From: Streptomyces sp. R41
Lineage (GTDB): Bacteria; Actinomycetota; Actinomycetes; Streptomycetales; Streptomycetaceae
Length of the DNA stretch: 64,000 nt
Direction of reading: 5' to 3'
Assembly (NCBI RefSeq): GCF_041053055.1
Contig: NZ_CP163443.1
Coordinates: forward strand, 8,291,001-8,355,000
Position 1 is the stretch's first letter, and every line of letters starts with the position of its first letter. Shown here in pieces: positions 10,000 to 20,016 of the stretch. The position numbers and the translations under genes were made by a program. The notes below the pieces were generated by a model. The model saw nothing but the letters and a program-made list of their open reading frames with translations, was not told where the DNA came from and did no database searches.

Positions 10000-10305
10000 G
10001 TGACCGGAGCGAGCGCCCAGATGGTCGGCTGATGGCCGCCGCGCCGGTGACGGCGAGCAGCGCGATGGCCCACGCGAAGGTGGGTACGAGACCGGACAGG
10101 GTCGTCGACGCGCCGAAGGCGATGGCGGCACCGAGGACGACGTTCATCGAAGGCCGTCCCCGACGGAGCTGAATCACCGGGCCGGTGCTCAGCCAAGTGA
10201 TGAGCGCGCCCGCGAGCGCCGGGCCCGCGCGCGATGTTGAAATACGCCGCACTCAGCGCCGATGCGTTGCGCAGTAGCTCGGCGCCGACCATCTTCCGCC
10301 ACCGC
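10000..10305 (-). pseudogene. MFS transporter remnant
   Basis: Minus-strand translation gives MVGAELLRNASALSAAYFNIAR in one frame. After a frameshift near 10225 it continues in another as GPALAGALITW...NVVLGAAIAFGASTTLSG...AWAIALLAVTGAAA. Joined, this is the middle of an MFS drug exporter, where 'N..N.AR.xGPALAG' is characteristic. Neither end of a transporter is present and at least one frameshift is needed. It sits at the left edge of the polyketide cluster and may be what is left of an exporter or of the earlier locus. Confidence 0.55.
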
Positions 10306-10310
10306 CGGTA

Positions 10311-11249
10311 TCACCGGGAATCAGTCATCCCGCGCCGCGCGAGGCATTCCTCGAGGAAGCCGAACGCCCGCAGATGATAGGAACGCGCGGCCCATCCAAG
10401 ACTGATGTTGTGCCCCGCGTCAGGATGGCGGTCGACCCTGACGCGACTCCCGGTCAGCATGCCGCTCAGTTCGGCAACCGCCTGCTGGTCGTGCCGCCAC
10501 CATCGTTCGTGCTCGGCGAAGGTGAACCTGACCGGCGCGCGAATGCGGCGGGCGACATCGGGGAGCACGTCCGGCCAGGTCGGTACCTCGCGCCGCTCCC
10601 ACGACGGCGTGGGAGCCACCACCGATCGACTGCTCAGGAAGGTGTTCGGTGGATAGAGTCCGAACGCTCCCCAGCTGAAGCCCCAGGCGGCGCGACTGTG
10701 GGGTTCGGGCAATCGGTCGGGTTCTACGGCGTATCGGTGGCCGCATCCGGAAACATCCAGGCCGATCAGAGGGGCGTCCACGTCGTCGGCTGCCGCGGTC
10801 AGCACGACTTTGCCCCCGAAGGAATGGGCCAGCAGAAAGAAGCCGGCCCCGACCTCGTGTCGGTGGGCGAACTCGGCCAGCGCGGCGTGCAGCGTCACGG
10901 ACTGTTCGGCGAGGGGCTGTCCATCGGGGAGCTGGGTGGCGGAGTGGCCGTAGCCGGGCCGGTCGAGGGACAGGACGGTGAAGCCGAGCCGGGCGCCCAG
11001 GGTGAGGAGGGAGAGGTCGGGGTGGGCCTGCCCGTCGAAGTAACCGGCGCTCATGCCACTGCCGTGCACGGCGATGACGGTGGCGCGCGGAGTGGTGTGC
11101 TCGGGCTCGCTGAGCAGGCAGGACAGGGTGATGCCAGCGGCGCTGAGGGCGATGCGGCGGACCCCCGGGGAAAGGGGGTGAGGCCGGCTCGGCTTCGCCC
11201 CGGCCGCGGTCTCTGCCGGGGTCCGGAGGCTGGACTTGATGACGGTCAT
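10311..11249 (-). CDS. Alpha/beta hydrolase of the polyketide cluster
   Basis: A 312-residue alpha/beta hydrolase. The oxyanion strand VIAVHGSGMSAGYFDG, the nucleophile elbow LLAHSFGGKVV (Ser in AHSFGG) and the C-terminal His in HPDAGHNISLGW are all visible. It is the last gene of the eight-gene operon that starts with KSalpha, only 3 bp after the AccA-like gene, so it belongs to the pathway. A role as chain-releasing thioesterase/lactonase or as a tailoring hydrolase is inference. A general esterase cannot be excluded. Confidence 0.8.
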   Translation of the reverse strand: MTVIKSSLRTPAETAAGAKPSRPHPLSPGVRRIALSAAGITLSCLLSEPEHTTPRATVIAVHGSGMSAGYFDGQAHPDLSLLTLGARLGFTVLSLDRPGYGHSATQLPDGQPLAEQSVTLHAALAEFAHRHEVGAGFFLLAHSFGGKVVLTAAADDVDAPLIGLDVSGCGHRYAVEPDRLPEPHSRAAWGFSWGAFGLYPPNTFLSSRSVVAPTPSWERREVPTWPDVLPDVARRIRAPVRFTFAEHERWWRHDQQAVAELSGMLTGSRVRVDRHPDAGHNISLGWAARSYHLRAFGFLEECLARRGMTDSR

Positions 11250-11252
11250 GCG

Positions 11253-13025
11253 TCAGTCCTTGATTTCGCAGATGGCGGCGCCGGAGGTGATGGAGGCGCC
11301 GACTTCGGCGCTGAGGCCCTTGATGGTGCCGGAGCGGTGGGCGTTGAGGGGTTGTTCCATCTTCATGGCCTCCAGGACGACGACCAGGTCGCCTTCGTTG
11401 ACTTCCTGGCCCTCCTCGACGGCGACCTTGACGATGGTGCCCTGCATCGGTGAGGCGAGGGTGTCGCCGGAGGCGACGGGGCCGGACTTCTTGGCGGCGC
11501 GGCGTTTGGGTTTGGCGCCGGCGGCGAGGCCGGTGCGGGCCAGGCTCATGCCCAGCGAGGAGGGCAGGGAGACTTCCAGGCGCTTGCCGCCGACCTCGAC
11601 GACGACGGTCTCGCGGCCCGGTTCCTCCTCGGCCTCGAGGTCCGTGGGGGCGGTGAAGGCGGGGATGTCGTTGACGAACTCGGTCTCGATCCACCGGGTG
11701 TGGACCGTGAACGGCGCGTTGGAGCCGGTCAGTTCCGGGGCGAAGGCGGGGTCGGTGACCACCTTGCGGTGGAAGGGGATGGCGGTGGCCATGCCCTCGA
11801 CCTGGAACTCGGCGAGCGCGCGGGCGGCCCGCTGCAGGGCCTGGGCGCGACTCGCGCCGGTGACGATCAGCTTGGCGAGCAGGGAGTCCCAGGCCGGGCC
11901 GATGACGCTGCCGGATTCCACGCCCGCGTCCAGCCGCACGCCCGGGCCCGATGGCGGGGCGAAGGCGGTGACGGTGCCGGGGGCGGGCAGGAAGCCGCGT
12001 CCGGGGTCCTCGCCGTTGATGCGGAACTCCAAGGAGTGGCCGCGCAGTTGCGGATCGGTGTAGCCGAGTGCTTCGCCGTCGGCGATGCGGAACATCTCGC
12101 GGACCAGGTCGATGCCGGCGACCTCCTCGGTGACCGGGTGTTCGACCTGCAGGCGGGTGTTGACCTCCAGGAAGGAGATCGTGCCGTCCGCGCCGACGAG
12201 GAATTCCACGGTGCCCGCGCCGACGTAGCCGGCCTCCTTCAGGATCGCCTTGGAGGAGGAGTACAGCTGCTCCACCTGGGCGTCGGAGAGGAAGGGGGCG
12301 GGGGCCTCCTCGACCAGTTTCTGGTGGCGGCGCTGCAGCGAGCAGTCCCGGGTGGAGACGACGACCACGTTGCCGTGGGTGTCGGCCAGGCACTGGGTCT
12401 CCACGTGCCGGGGCTTGTCCAGGTAGCGCTCGACGAAGCACTCGCCGCGGCCGAAGGCGGCGACCGCCTCGCGGACCGCGGAGTCGTACAGCTCGGGGAC
12501 TTCCTCCAGGGTGCGGGCGACCTTCAGGCCGCGTCCGCCGCCGCCGAAGGCGGCCTTGATGGCGATCGGCAGGCCGTGCTGCTGGGCGAACGCGACGACC
12601 TCCTCGGCGCCCGAGACCGGGTCCGGGGTGCCGGCCACCAGCGGGGCGCCGGCGCGCTGCGCGATGTGCCGGGCGGCGACCTTGTCACCCAGGTCGCGGA
12701 TGGCCTGCGGGGGCGGGCCGATCCAGATCAGGCCGGCGTCCAGGACCGCCTGCGCGAAGTCGGCGTTCTCCGACAGGAAGCCGTAGCCGGGGTGGATCGC
12801 GTCCGCCCCGGAGTCCTTGGCGGCCTGCAGCACCTTGGCGATGTCCAGGTAACTGGTGGCCGGGGTGTCACCGCCCAACGCGAACGCCTCGTCCGCCGCA
12901 CGGACATGCAGAGCGTCCCGGTCCGGTTCCGCATAAACGGCAACGCTCGCGATCCCGGCATCCCGGCACGCCCGGGCCACGCGGACAGCGATTTCGCCAC
13001 GGTTGGCGATGAGCACCTTGCGCAC
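11253..13025 (-). CDS. Acyl-CoA carboxylase alpha subunit (biotin carboxylase + BCCP)
   Basis: A 590-residue AccA1/AccA2-type protein. The biotin carboxylase starts [21 protein letters not shown]; the ATP-grasp domain contains [14 protein letters not shown], and [15 protein letters not shown] and [14 protein letters not shown] are conserved. A C-terminal biotinyl domain ends in [15 protein letters not shown], with the biotinylated Lys in EAMKM. The GTG start at 13025 fits the family length; the upstream MRGKAAI extension is unlikely. With the beta subunit at 13077-14741 it should carboxylate acetyl-CoA to malonyl-CoA for the polyketide synthase. Dedicated copies of this kind are known in other type II clusters (for example jadomycin JadJ/JadN). 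Confidence 0.94.
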   Translation of the reverse strand: MRKVLIANRGEIAVRVARACRDAGIASVAVYAEPDRDALHVRAADEAFALGGDTPATSYLDIAKVLQAAKDSGADAIHPGYGFLSENADFAQAVLDAGLIWIGPPPQAIRDLGDKVAARHIAQRAGAPLVAGTPDPVSGAEEVVAFAQQHGLPIAIKAAFGGGGRGLKVARTLEEVPELYDSAVREAVAAFGRGECFVERYLDKPRHVETQCLADTHGNVVVVSTRDCSLQRRHQKLVEEAPAPFLSDAQVEQLYSSSKAILKEAGYVGAGTVEFLVGADGTISFLEVNTRLQVEHPVTEEVAGIDLVREMFRIADGEALGYTDPQLRGHSLEFRINGEDPGRGFLPAPGTVTAFAPPSGPGVRLDAGVESGSVIGPAWDSLLAKLIVTGASRAQALQRAARALAEFQVEGMATAIPFHRKVVTDPAFAPELTGSNAPFTVHTRWIETEFVNDIPAFTAPTDLEAEEEPGRETVVVEVGGKRLEVSLPSSLGMSLARTGLAAGAKPKRRAAKKSGPVASGDTLASPMQGTIVKVAVEEGQEVNEGDLVVVLEAMKMEQPLNAHRSGTIKGLSAEVGASITSGAAICEIKD

Positions 13026-13076
13026 GATGGCTGCCTTCCCTCTCACGAGTACGGTGGTCCGGGCTGCCGCCCGCCG

Positions 13077-14741
13077 TCACAGCGGAGGGTTTCCGTGCTT
13101 GCGGGACGGCAGGTCGGAGTGTTTGCTCCGGAGCATCGCGAAGGTGCGGATCAGCGCGGACCGGGTGTCGCCGGGATCGATCACGTCGTCCACCAGGCCC
13201 CGCTCGGCCGCGTAATAGGGGTGCATCAGCTCCGACTTGTACTCCTTGATCTTCTGCTGCCGTACCGCCTCGGGATCGGCGGCGGCCGCGATGTCACGAC
13301 GGAAGATGACATTGGCGGCGCCCTCCGCGCCCATCACCGCGATCTCGTTCGTCGGCCAGGCGAGGGACAGGTCGGTGCCGATGGAGCGGGAGTCCATGAC
13401 GATGTACGCGCCGCCGTAGGCCTTGCGCAGGATCAGCTGCACGCGCGGCACGGTCGCGTTGCAGTACGCGTACAGCAGTTTGGCGCCGTGCCGGATGATT
13501 CCGTCGTGCTCCTGGCCCACTCCGGGCAGAAAGCCCGGCACGTCCACGAGTGTCGCCAACGGGATGTTGAAGGCGTCGCACATCTGGACGAAGCGTGCGG
13601 CCTTCTCGGATGCCTCGATGTCCAGGACGCCCGCGAGAGAGGCGGGCTGGTTGGCCACGATCCCCACCACATGGCCGTCGAGCCGGGCCAGAGCGCAGAC
13701 GATGTTCGTCGCCCAGGCGGGGTGCACCTCGAAGAACTCCGCCTCGTCGACGATCTCCTCGATGACCGTGCGCATGTCGTAGGCCCGGCCCGGGTCGAGG
13801 GGGACCAGGTCCACGAGTGCTTCGGTACGCCGGTCTGCCGGGTCGTGGCACTCCACGACGGGTGGGAGTTCACGGTTGTTGGCGGGCAGGAGCGAGAGGA
13901 GGAAGCGTACGTCTTCCAGGCAGGCTTCCTCGTCGTCGTAGGCGAAGTGCGCGACACCGGACGTGGTGGCGTGCACATCGGCGCCTCCCAGGCCGTTCTG
14001 GGAGATCTCCTCGCCCGTCACGGCCTTGACCACGTCCGGTCCTGTGATGAACATCTGTGAGGTGCCGCGCACCATGAAGACGAAGTCGGTCAGCGCGGGG
14101 GAGTAGGCGGCGCCGCCGGCGCACGGACCGAGCATGACGCTGATCTGCGGGATCACCCCGGAAGCGCGGGTGTTGCGCTGGAAGATGCCGCCGTAGCCGG
14201 CCAGTGCCGAGACGCCTTCCTGGATCCGGGCTCCGGCCCCGTCGTTCAGCGAGATCAGCGGAGCACCCGCGGCGGCCGCCATGTCCATCACCTTGTGGAT
14301 CTTCTCGGCGTGCGCCTCGCCCAGCGCGCCGCCGAAGATGCGGAAGTCGTGCGCGTAGACGAAGACGGTCCGGCCGTGGACGGTGCCCCAGCCGGTCACC
14401 ACCCCGTCCGAGTACGGTCGCCGGCGTTCCAGGCCGAAGCCGGTGGCGCGGTGCCGGCGCAGTGCCTCGAACTCGGTGAACGACCCGTCGTCCAGCAGCA
14501 GTTCGATCCGTTCGTGGGCGGTGAGCTTGCCTTTGGCGTGCTGACGTTCCGTGGCGGCCGGGTCCGGTCCTCGGCGCGCCGTCTCCTTGATGTCGCCGAG
14601 CTCCGTGAGCCGTTCGCGCAGGGTGCGTTCGTCCGGGGGCCGCTCGTCCGGGTTGTCGGGGGTGATCCGGAGGCTCGACCCGGACCTCTGCCCAGGGATG
14701 CCCGAGGGGATGTCCGAGGCGGTCTGCTCAACCGTACGCAT
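13077..14741 (-). CDS. Acyl-CoA carboxylase beta subunit (carboxyltransferase)
   Basis: A 554-residue PccB/AccB-type carboxyltransferase with two crotonase-like halves. The N-half has GKLTAHERIELLLDDGSF, DFRIFGGALGEAHAEKI and the oxyanion glycine stretch MLGPCAGGAAYSPALTDF. The C-half has LVDVPGFLPGVGQEHDGIIRHGAKLLYAY and RKAYGGAYIVMDSRSIGTD. The start at 14741 has GGAGTGG upstream; an in-frame extension to 14840 is not supported. It transfers CO2 from carboxybiotin on the alpha subunit to an acyl-CoA. Acetyl- versus propionyl-CoA preference cannot be settled by eye, but the aromatic polyketide context predicts malonyl-CoA. Confidence 0.93.
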   Translation of the reverse strand: MRTVEQTASDIPSGIPGQRSGSSLRITPDNPDERPPDERTLRERLTELGDIKETARRGPDPAATERQHAKGKLTAHERIELLLDDGSFTEFEALRRHRATGFGLERRRPYSDGVVTGWGTVHGRTVFVYAHDFRIFGGALGEAHAEKIHKVMDMAAAAGAPLISLNDGAGARIQEGVSALAGYGGIFQRNTRASGVIPQISVMLGPCAGGAAYSPALTDFVFMVRGTSQMFITGPDVVKAVTGEEISQNGLGGADVHATTSGVAHFAYDDEEACLEDVRFLLSLLPANNRELPPVVECHDPADRRTEALVDLVPLDPGRAYDMRTVIEEIVDEAEFFEVHPAWATNIVCALARLDGHVVGIVANQPASLAGVLDIEASEKAARFVQMCDAFNIPLATLVDVPGFLPGVGQEHDGIIRHGAKLLYAYCNATVPRVQLILRKAYGGAYIVMDSRSIGTDLSLAWPTNEIAVMGAEGAANVIFRRDIAAAADPEAVRQQKIKEYKSELMHPYYAAERGLVDDVIDPGDTRSALIRTFAMLRSKHSDLPSRKHGNPPL

Positions 14742-14870
14742 GGTGTTCCACTCCAAGGCTTTCGGCGACATCGACGGTCGGGGGAGGGGTGCCCACTGCC
14801 CGGAACGGCGCACGACAGCGCGCGGCCCGGGAGTGGGCACCCGCCGCCTGGGCGGCGACGACGGATCTGC

Positions 14871-15815
14871 TCAGACCTGCGAGCCGATGGTGTTGTTCTC
14901 GGCGAACGCCTTGGCGTGCTCCAAGGTGATCCTGCTGTTGCCGCTGAGCGCGGTGCGGGCGAACTCCCGGGCGTCGGCGACCGTGGCACCCTCGCCGAGG
15001 ACGCCCGCCACCGCCTCGGGGCGTATCGCCACGGTGTGCCGGGAGGTCACCGCGACTCCGCCCCGTACGGCGGACACGTGCCACTCGCCGGTGTGGGCCG
15101 TCATCAGCGGCGGCACCACGACCTGCTTGTAGACGATGCGCTCATCGGCGAAGCAGACACGCACCGACTTGGTCGTGTGCATGGCGCCGTCGGCGGTGAT
15201 GGTGTCCATCTCCATGATCTGTACGCCCGGTTCGTCCTCCGTGAGGTCCATGCGGGAGACGTGCGGCAGCCGGTCGGGCCACTCCCCGGCCCGGTAGAGG
15301 AAGTCGTACACCTCCGTCGCCTCGCCGTCGACGACGATGGTGTCCTCGAAGGTCAGCCGCAGTTCTGCCCGGTCCGTCGACTGCTCCGCGAGCGCCTTGA
15401 GGTTCGCGAGCTCGGAGCGGCTGTTGCGGTCGGTGACGTCGGCGATCCACGTAAGGGCGTCGGGGGCGTCGTCGATCGCGCGGTAGGTGTGCTCGAGCAC
15501 CACCTCCGTTCCCCCGTCCGGAAGCGGCTGGAGGATCCATGCTCCGGACATCGCCGCGACGGGCGGCTGGGAGACCTCTTGCCGGAAGGTGATGCGAAGG
15601 CCCTCGGGGTCCAGTTCCCGCCGGGAGGTCCAGGTCTTGACCGTGTCCCCGGCGACGGCCCAGATCCGGATGCGCTCGGCCTCCGCGTCCCGTTCGAGCT
15701 GCTCCACATGGACGGTGGGAGGGAAGTTCACGGGCCACAGGGTGGTGTCGGCGAGGAGTCCGTACACGGTCTCGGGCGTTGCGGACACGGTGACTGCATG
15801 TCGCACGTCGGTCAT
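14871..15815 (-). CDS. Didomain aromatase/cyclase (ActVII-like)
   Basis: A 314-residue protein made of two SRPBCC (START-like) domains: residues 1 to ~150 (RHAVTVSATPETVYGLLADTTLWPVNFPPTVHVEQLE) and ~155-314 (LRLTFEDTIVVDGEATEVYDFLYRAGEWPDRLPHVSRMDL). Each repeats the 'pAe.VY.ll.d...WP..fP....' pattern of polyketide cyclases. Didomain aromatases of this type aromatise the first ring of C9-reduced polyketides, in line with the adjacent ActIII-like ketoreductase. The start MTDVRHAVTVSA at 15815 matches the family. It lies between the ketoreductase and the carboxylase genes on the minus strand. Confidence 0.92.
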   Translation of the reverse strand: MTDVRHAVTVSATPETVYGLLADTTLWPVNFPPTVHVEQLERDAEAERIRIWAVAGDTVKTWTSRRELDPEGLRITFRQEVSQPPVAAMSGAWILQPLPDGGTEVVLEHTYRAIDDAPDALTWIADVTDRNSRSELANLKALAEQSTDRAELRLTFEDTIVVDGEATEVYDFLYRAGEWPDRLPHVSRMDLTEDEPGVQIMEMDTITADGAMHTTKSVRVCFADERIVYKQVVVPPLMTAHTGEWHVSAVRGGVAVTSRHTVAIRPEAVAGVLGEGATVADAREFARTALSGNSRITLEHAKAFAENNTIGSQV

Positions 15816-15876
15816 GGTTCGTACGTCCTTCGTGTCGGGCGTAGCGGGAGGAGCGGGTCGGAGATGGTGGCGGAGT

Positions 15877-16662
15877 TCAGTAATTGCCCAGTCCGCCGCA
15901 GACGTTGAGGGCCTGTGCGGTGATGGAGGCCGCGAGATCCGAGAGCAGATAGCCGACCAGACCGGCCACCTCCCGCGGGGTGGAGTAACGGCCGAGCGGG
16001 ATCTTGGTCTCGAACCGCTCCAGTACCGCCTGCTCGTCCGTGTCCCAGATCCGCGCGTAGTTGGTGCGCACCTGCTGCGCCATGGGCGTTTCGACATAGC
16101 CCGGGCAGACGGCGTTCACGGTGATGCCGGTCTTCGCCAGTTCCAGGCCCAGCGCCTTGGTGAACCCGACCACTCCGTGCTTGGACGCGGAGTAGGGCGC
16201 TCCGAGGACGACGCCCTGCTTGCCGCCCGTCGAGGCGATGTTGACGATGCGGCCGCGCTGCTTCTCGCGCATGCCGCCCGTGGTGAGCACCTCCCGCGTC
16301 ATCAGGAAGACGCTGTTGAGGTTGGTGTCGATGACGTCGTACCAGGTCTCGTCCGCGAGGTCGGCGGTGACTCCGCCGCCGCTGCGGCCCGCGTTGTTGA
16401 CGAGGGCGTCGATCGTGCCGTACCGCTGCACCGCGGCCTCGACGAAGGCCCGCACCTCGTCGCGCGAGCGGACGTCGCAGCGGACCCCGTCCACGTCCAG
16501 GCCGCGTTCGCGCAGATCCTTGACAGTGACGGTCAGGTCCTCCTCGTGGCGTGCGCAGAGGAACACCTTCGCTCCGTTCTCGGCGAGGCTCTCGGTGACG
16601 GCCAGACCGATTCCGCTGGTGCCGCCGGTGACGACCACCACGCCGGCGCTGTCGTTCGCCAT
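15877..16662 (-). CDS. Type II PKS C9 ketoreductase (ActIII-like SDR)
   Basis: 261 residues, the same length as ActIII. The NADPH-binding motif VVVVTGGTSGIGLAVTESLAENGAKVFLCAR is at residues 7-37, followed by the NNAGRSGGG, NIASTGGKQG and YSASKHGVVGF catalytic Ser-Tyr-Lys elements. The substrate-binding PGYVETPMAQQVR and the final ALNVCGGLGNY are nearly diagnostic of the actinorhodin-type C9 ketoreductase. It reduces the C9 carbonyl of the nascent poly-beta-ketone, and the didomain aromatase acts next. Confidence 0.95.
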   Translation of the reverse strand: MANDSAGVVVVTGGTSGIGLAVTESLAENGAKVFLCARHEEDLTVTVKDLRERGLDVDGVRCDVRSRDEVRAFVEAAVQRYGTIDALVNNAGRSGGGVTADLADETWYDVIDTNLNSVFLMTREVLTTGGMREKQRGRIVNIASTGGKQGVVLGAPYSASKHGVVGFTKALGLELAKTGITVNAVCPGYVETPMAQQVRTNYARIWDTDEQAVLERFETKIPLGRYSTPREVAGLVGYLLSDLAASITAQALNVCGGLGNY

Positions 16663-16754
16663 GCTGTCTTCTCCTCGTATCCGTCCTGCGGGGGTGGGGC
16701 CTTGAAACGGGTACGGGCCTTCCGGCGGAGGGGGGATGCCGGAAGGCCCGTGGC

Positions 16755-17015
16755 TCATGTGCTCGCGGCGACCGGCTCGTTGACCAGGGCCAGGAAGAGC
16801 CGGGGTGTCTCGGCCTCGCCGACGGTTTCCTCGGAGAGCTTGACGCCCAGCTCGCGCTCGACCCTGCTGGCGGCTTCGAGCAGAGCCAGCGAGTCGTAGC
16901 CGAGGTCGGTGAAGGTGGTGTCCAGGATGTCGCCGTCGAGGTCGATGCCCTCGTCGCCGGCGCTCTGCCGAAGGATGCGGGTCAGGTCCGCCAAGGTCAG
17001 CTCACGTGCCGCCAT
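16755..17015 (-). CDS. Type II PKS acyl carrier protein
   Basis: 86 residues. The phosphopantetheine attachment motif TFTDLGYDSLALLEAASRVE places the modified Ser at residue 42. The N-terminal ELTLADLTRILRQSAG and the late LGVKLSEET helix pattern match ActI-ORF3-type ACPs. It follows CLF after 118 bp in the operon KSalpha-CLF-ACP, the standard minimal PKS order. The transcript between CLF and ACP (17016-17133) contains two short repeats around 'TCAGTCGCTGTCGA' and no gene. Confidence 0.95.
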   Translation of the reverse strand: MAARELTLADLTRILRQSAGDEGIDLDGDILDTTFTDLGYDSLALLEAASRVERELGVKLSEETVGEAETPRLFLALVNEPVAAST

Positions 17016-17133
17016 GGATGATGTCCTCACTCTTGTGTGTCTCTTGGCGTCTTGTGTGTCTCTTGCCGTGCCGCCGCCGATACGCCGGATCAGTCGCTGT
17101 CGACGGCCGATCAGTCGCTGTCGATACGGCCGG

Positions 17134-18357
17134 TCAGTCGCCGTCCGGAGCGCGCAGCACCATCGCCGCGTTGAAGCCGCCGTGGCCACGGGCGACCACC
17201 AGCGCGGTCCGTACGGTCATGTCGCGTGCGGTGTCCCGGACCAGGGCGATCGGACAGTCCGCCGCCTGGTCCGGGACGTGGAGGGTCGGCGGGACGACGC
17301 CGTCGCGCATGGCGAGCAGCGCCGCCGTCACATCGAGGGACGCGGCGCCCGAGTACAGGCGGCCGGTCATCGTCTTGGGCGCGGTGACCGGCACGGTGTG
17401 CGGGCCGAACACGGCGGTCAGGGCCTCGGCCTCCGCCCGGTCGAGTGCGCGTACCCCGGCCGCGTCCGCGAAGACCACATCGATGTCCGGCGGGGCCATC
17501 GCCGCGTCGGCCAGGGCCAGTTCGACGGCGCGGCGCAGTCCGGGTTCGCGGCCGGAGCCGGGTGCGGGGTCGAAGGTCGCGCCGTACCCCGCGAGCGTGC
17601 CGTAGACGCGTGCACCGCGGTCCCGGGCTGCGGTCTCGCTCTCCAGCACGAGAATCGCTCCGCCCTCGCCGGGCACGTACCCGTCGGCCGAGACGTCGAA
17701 GGGCGCGTAGGCGCGCTCGGGGTCGGCGGAGCGGCTGAGGCGTCCCGTGGTGATCTGCGAGACCAGGCCCCAGGGGCTCAGCGAGGCGTCCACGCCACCG
17801 GACATCACGAGGCCGGTGCCCTTGCGTATGTGCCGCCGCGCGTGGGCCAGTGCGTCGAGGCCGCCGGCCTGGTCGGTCACCAGTACGCCGCTGGGACCGC
17901 GCATCCCGTGGCGGATGGAGATCTGGCCGGTGTTGACCGCGTAGAACCAGGCGAACGACTGGTAGGCGCTGACGTGTTCGGGGCCCTTGCTCCACAGTTT
18001 CTGCAGTTCGTGCTGGGCGAACTCGAAGCCCCCGGAAGCACTGGCGGTCACCACCCCCATGGCGAACTCCGGCATCGTCGCCGGGTCCACGGCGGCGTCC
18101 GCGAGGGCCCAGTCCGACGCGGCCAGGGCCATCTGCGTCATGCGGTCGGTCTGCGGGAGCATGCGGTTCGACAGGTGGTCGGCCGCGTTGAAGGTCAGGA
18201 CCTCTCCGGCGAGCGGCGAGGGGTAGCCGCTCGGGTCGTAACGGGTGATGCGGTCGATGCCACTGATGCCCTTGAGCGTCGACGTCCAGAACTCCTCCGT
18301 GCCCAGGCCGTTCGGCGCGACCACGCCGAGCCCCGTCACCACAGCGTTCTCGCTCAT
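17134..18357 (-). CDS. Chain length factor (KSbeta)
   Basis: A 407-residue ketosynthase homologue that sets chain length. The active-site Cys is replaced by Gln in [13 protein letters not shown], the hallmark of KSbeta, which decarboxylates malonyl-ACP to start synthesis. The order [68 protein letters not shown] and [13 protein letters not shown] fits ActI-ORF2. The start codon overlaps the KSalpha stop by 4 bp, indicating translational coupling. Chain length cannot be read safely by eye; the reduced-type partners suggest a C16 to C20 product. Confidence 0.95.
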   Translation of the reverse strand: MSENAVVTGLGVVAPNGLGTEEFWTSTLKGISGIDRITRYDPSGYPSPLAGEVLTFNAADHLSNRMLPQTDRMTQMALAASDWALADAAVDPATMPEFAMGVVTASASGGFEFAQHELQKLWSKGPEHVSAYQSFAWFYAVNTGQISIRHGMRGPSGVLVTDQAGGLDALAHARRHIRKGTGLVMSGGVDASLSPWGLVSQITTGRLSRSADPERAYAPFDVSADGYVPGEGGAILVLESETAARDRGARVYGTLAGYGATFDPAPGSGREPGLRRAVELALADAAMAPPDIDVVFADAAGVRALDRAEAEALTAVFGPHTVPVTAPKTMTGRLYSGAASLDVTAALLAMRDGVVPPTLHVPDQAADCPIALVRDTARDMTVRTALVVARGHGGFNAAMVLRAPDGD

Positions 18358-19688
18358 GCGGCGCTCCCTTCCGTGGGGCGGGTCAGCACCATGGCGCTCT
18401 GGAACCCGCCGAATCCGCTGCCGACGGTGAGGGCCGTGTCCACGCGCTGTTCCCGGGCGACGAGCGGGACGTAATCGAGATCGCACTCGGGATCGGGGGT
18501 GTGCAGATTCGCGGTGGGAGGCACCACACCGTGTTCGATGGCCAGCGCGCAGGCCGCGATCTCGATCGAGCCGATCGCGCCGAGCGAGTGCCCGATCATC
18601 GACTTGATGGAGCTCACCGGCACGTTGTAGGCGTGCCGGCCGAGGCTGCGCTTGAAGGCGGCGGTCTCGTGGCGGTCGTTCTGCTTGGTGCCGGAGCCGT
18701 GCGCGTTGATGTAGGACACGTCCTCGGGGTTCGTCCGGGCCTCGCCCAGGGCGCTCTCGATGGCGACCGCCATCTCCCGGCCGTCCGGCCGCAGTCCGGT
18801 CATGTGGAAGGCGTTGCAGCGGGACGCGAAGCCGGCGATCTCCGCGTAGACATGGGCCCCGCGCCGTCGGGCGTGCTCGTACTCCTCCAGTACGAAGACC
18901 GCGGCCCCTTCGCCGAGCACGAAGCCGTTGCGGCTCCTGTCGAACGGCCGGGAGGCGTGCTCCGCCTCGTCGTTGCGCGGTGTGGTCGCCTTGATCGCGT
19001 CGAAACAGGCCACCGCGATCGGGGAGATCGGGGCGTCGGTCGCACCGGCGACCATGATGTCCACGCTGCCCTCGGCGATCAGATCGCGGGCGTAGCCGAC
19101 CGAGTCGATGCCGGACGTGCAGCCGGCCGAGACGACGGCGGCCGGACCTTCGGCACCGACGGCCCACGCGACCTCGGCCGCGATACTGCTGGGCACGAAG
19201 TGCCCGTACAGATGCGGCACTCCGTAGGAGCTGTCGACCAGCCATGTGCGCCCGCTGTCGCTCAGGACGACGTACTCCTCCTCGAGCCCCATGGTGGCGC
19301 CCACCGCGCTGCCGATCGTCACGCCGATCTGTGCCGGTTCCGGCGTTCCGAAGTCGAGGCCGCTGTCCCGCACGGCCTCCCGGGCCCCGGCGACCGCGAA
19401 CTGCGTCGCGCGGTCCATACGGCGGATCTCGCGGGGCGTCAGGCCCTGCTGTGCCGGGTCGAAGGTGCACTCGGCCGCCACCTGGGAGCGGTACGCGGCG
19501 GGGTCGAAGAAGGAGATGCGCCCGGTCGCGGTGCGCCCCGAAGTGATGAGATCCCAGAACGCCTTGGTGCCCGTACCGCCGGGGGCGATGACGCCCACGC
19601 CGGTGATGACCACCCGCCGCGGGCCCGGGGGCGTGCCTCCCGGCCCGCCTGTGCGGCGGGCGTCCACAGATGAGTCCGTCGCTGACAT
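18354..19688 (-). CDS. Ketosynthase alpha (KSalpha)
   Basis: A 444-residue condensing enzyme. [15 protein letters not shown] opens the thiolase fold after an Ala/Gly/Pro-rich leader. The catalytic Cys is residue 190 in [11 protein letters not shown]; the histidines lie in [12 protein letters not shown] and [14 protein letters not shown]. It forms the heterodimer with CLF that builds the poly-beta-ketone on the ACP. It is the first gene of the minus-strand operon. Its promoter region (19689-20016) is shared with the divergent cyclase-hydrolase gene and carries SARP-type repeats. Confidence 0.96.
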   Translation of the reverse strand: MSATDSSVDARRTGGPGGTPPGPRRVVITGVGVIAPGGTGTKAFWDLITSGRTATGRISFFDPAAYRSQVAAECTFDPAQQGLTPREIRRMDRATQFAVAGAREAVRDSGLDFGTPEPAQIGVTIGSAVGATMGLEEEYVVLSDSGRTWLVDSSYGVPHLYGHFVPSSIAAEVAWAVGAEGPAAVVSAGCTSGIDSVGYARDLIAEGSVDIMVAGATDAPISPIAVACFDAIKATTPRNDEAEHASRPFDRSRNGFVLGEGAAVFVLEEYEHARRRGAHVYAEIAGFASRCNAFHMTGLRPDGREMAVAIESALGEARTNPEDVSYINAHGSGTKQNDRHETAAFKRSLGRHAYNVPVSSIKSMIGHSLGAIGSIEIAACALAIEHGVVPPTANLHTPDPECDLDYVPLVAREQRVDTALTVGSGFGGFQSAMVLTRPTEGSAA

Positions 19689-19815
19689 GTGGGTTGCCTT
19701 TCGTGGCCAGGTCCCCGTCTCGGCCGCGCTCCGGGACGGTGCGCGGGGACGTGGGTCCGCTCGTTGGCCGCCGGCCTGACGACCGGTCCGGCGCACCGAG
19801 CAGACCGACGCCCCC

Positions 19816-19844
19816 TCAAGGACGGGTCAAGGACCGCTCAAGCA
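19816..19844 (+). promoter_or_regulatory. SARP-type direct repeats reading toward the cyclase-hydrolase gene
   Basis: TCAAG occurs at 19816, 19827 and 19838, each exactly 11 bp after the last, on the plus strand. SARP activators are known to bind heptamer direct repeats at 11-bp (or 22-bp) pitch just before the -10. The array reads toward the plus-strand gene at 20017. Two SARP genes lie in the cluster. Confidence 0.65.
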
Positions 19845-19881
19845 GCCCTCGGGCCGCACTCGTGCGGTCGTCCGACCTGGG

Positions 19882-19919
19882 TCGAGGCGCCCTTGAGTCG
19901 GCCTGTAGTCGTCCTTGAG
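19882..19919 (-). promoter_or_regulatory. SARP-type direct repeats reading toward KSalpha
   Basis: On the minus strand CTCAA, CTACA, CTCAA and CTCGA follow one another at 11-bp steps (plus-strand TTGAG at 19915, TGTAG at 19904, TTGAG at 19893, TCGAG at 19882). They read toward KSalpha. The rest of the 328-bp divergent region (19689-20016) shows no gene. Confidence 0.65.
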
Positions 19920-20016
19920 CGAAGCCCGAGAGCGTTCACCTCGCCGCACCCCGGTTCCCGGAGCAGAACGGGACGCAGCCACGAGACCGGCACCATCGAC
20001 GCGATGTGAGGACTCC

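Noticed and set aside
11700..14060. 786-codon plus-strand frame across the two carboxylase genes
   Set aside because: It spans two well-conserved genes and their gap on the other strand; the composition is that of a shadow frame.
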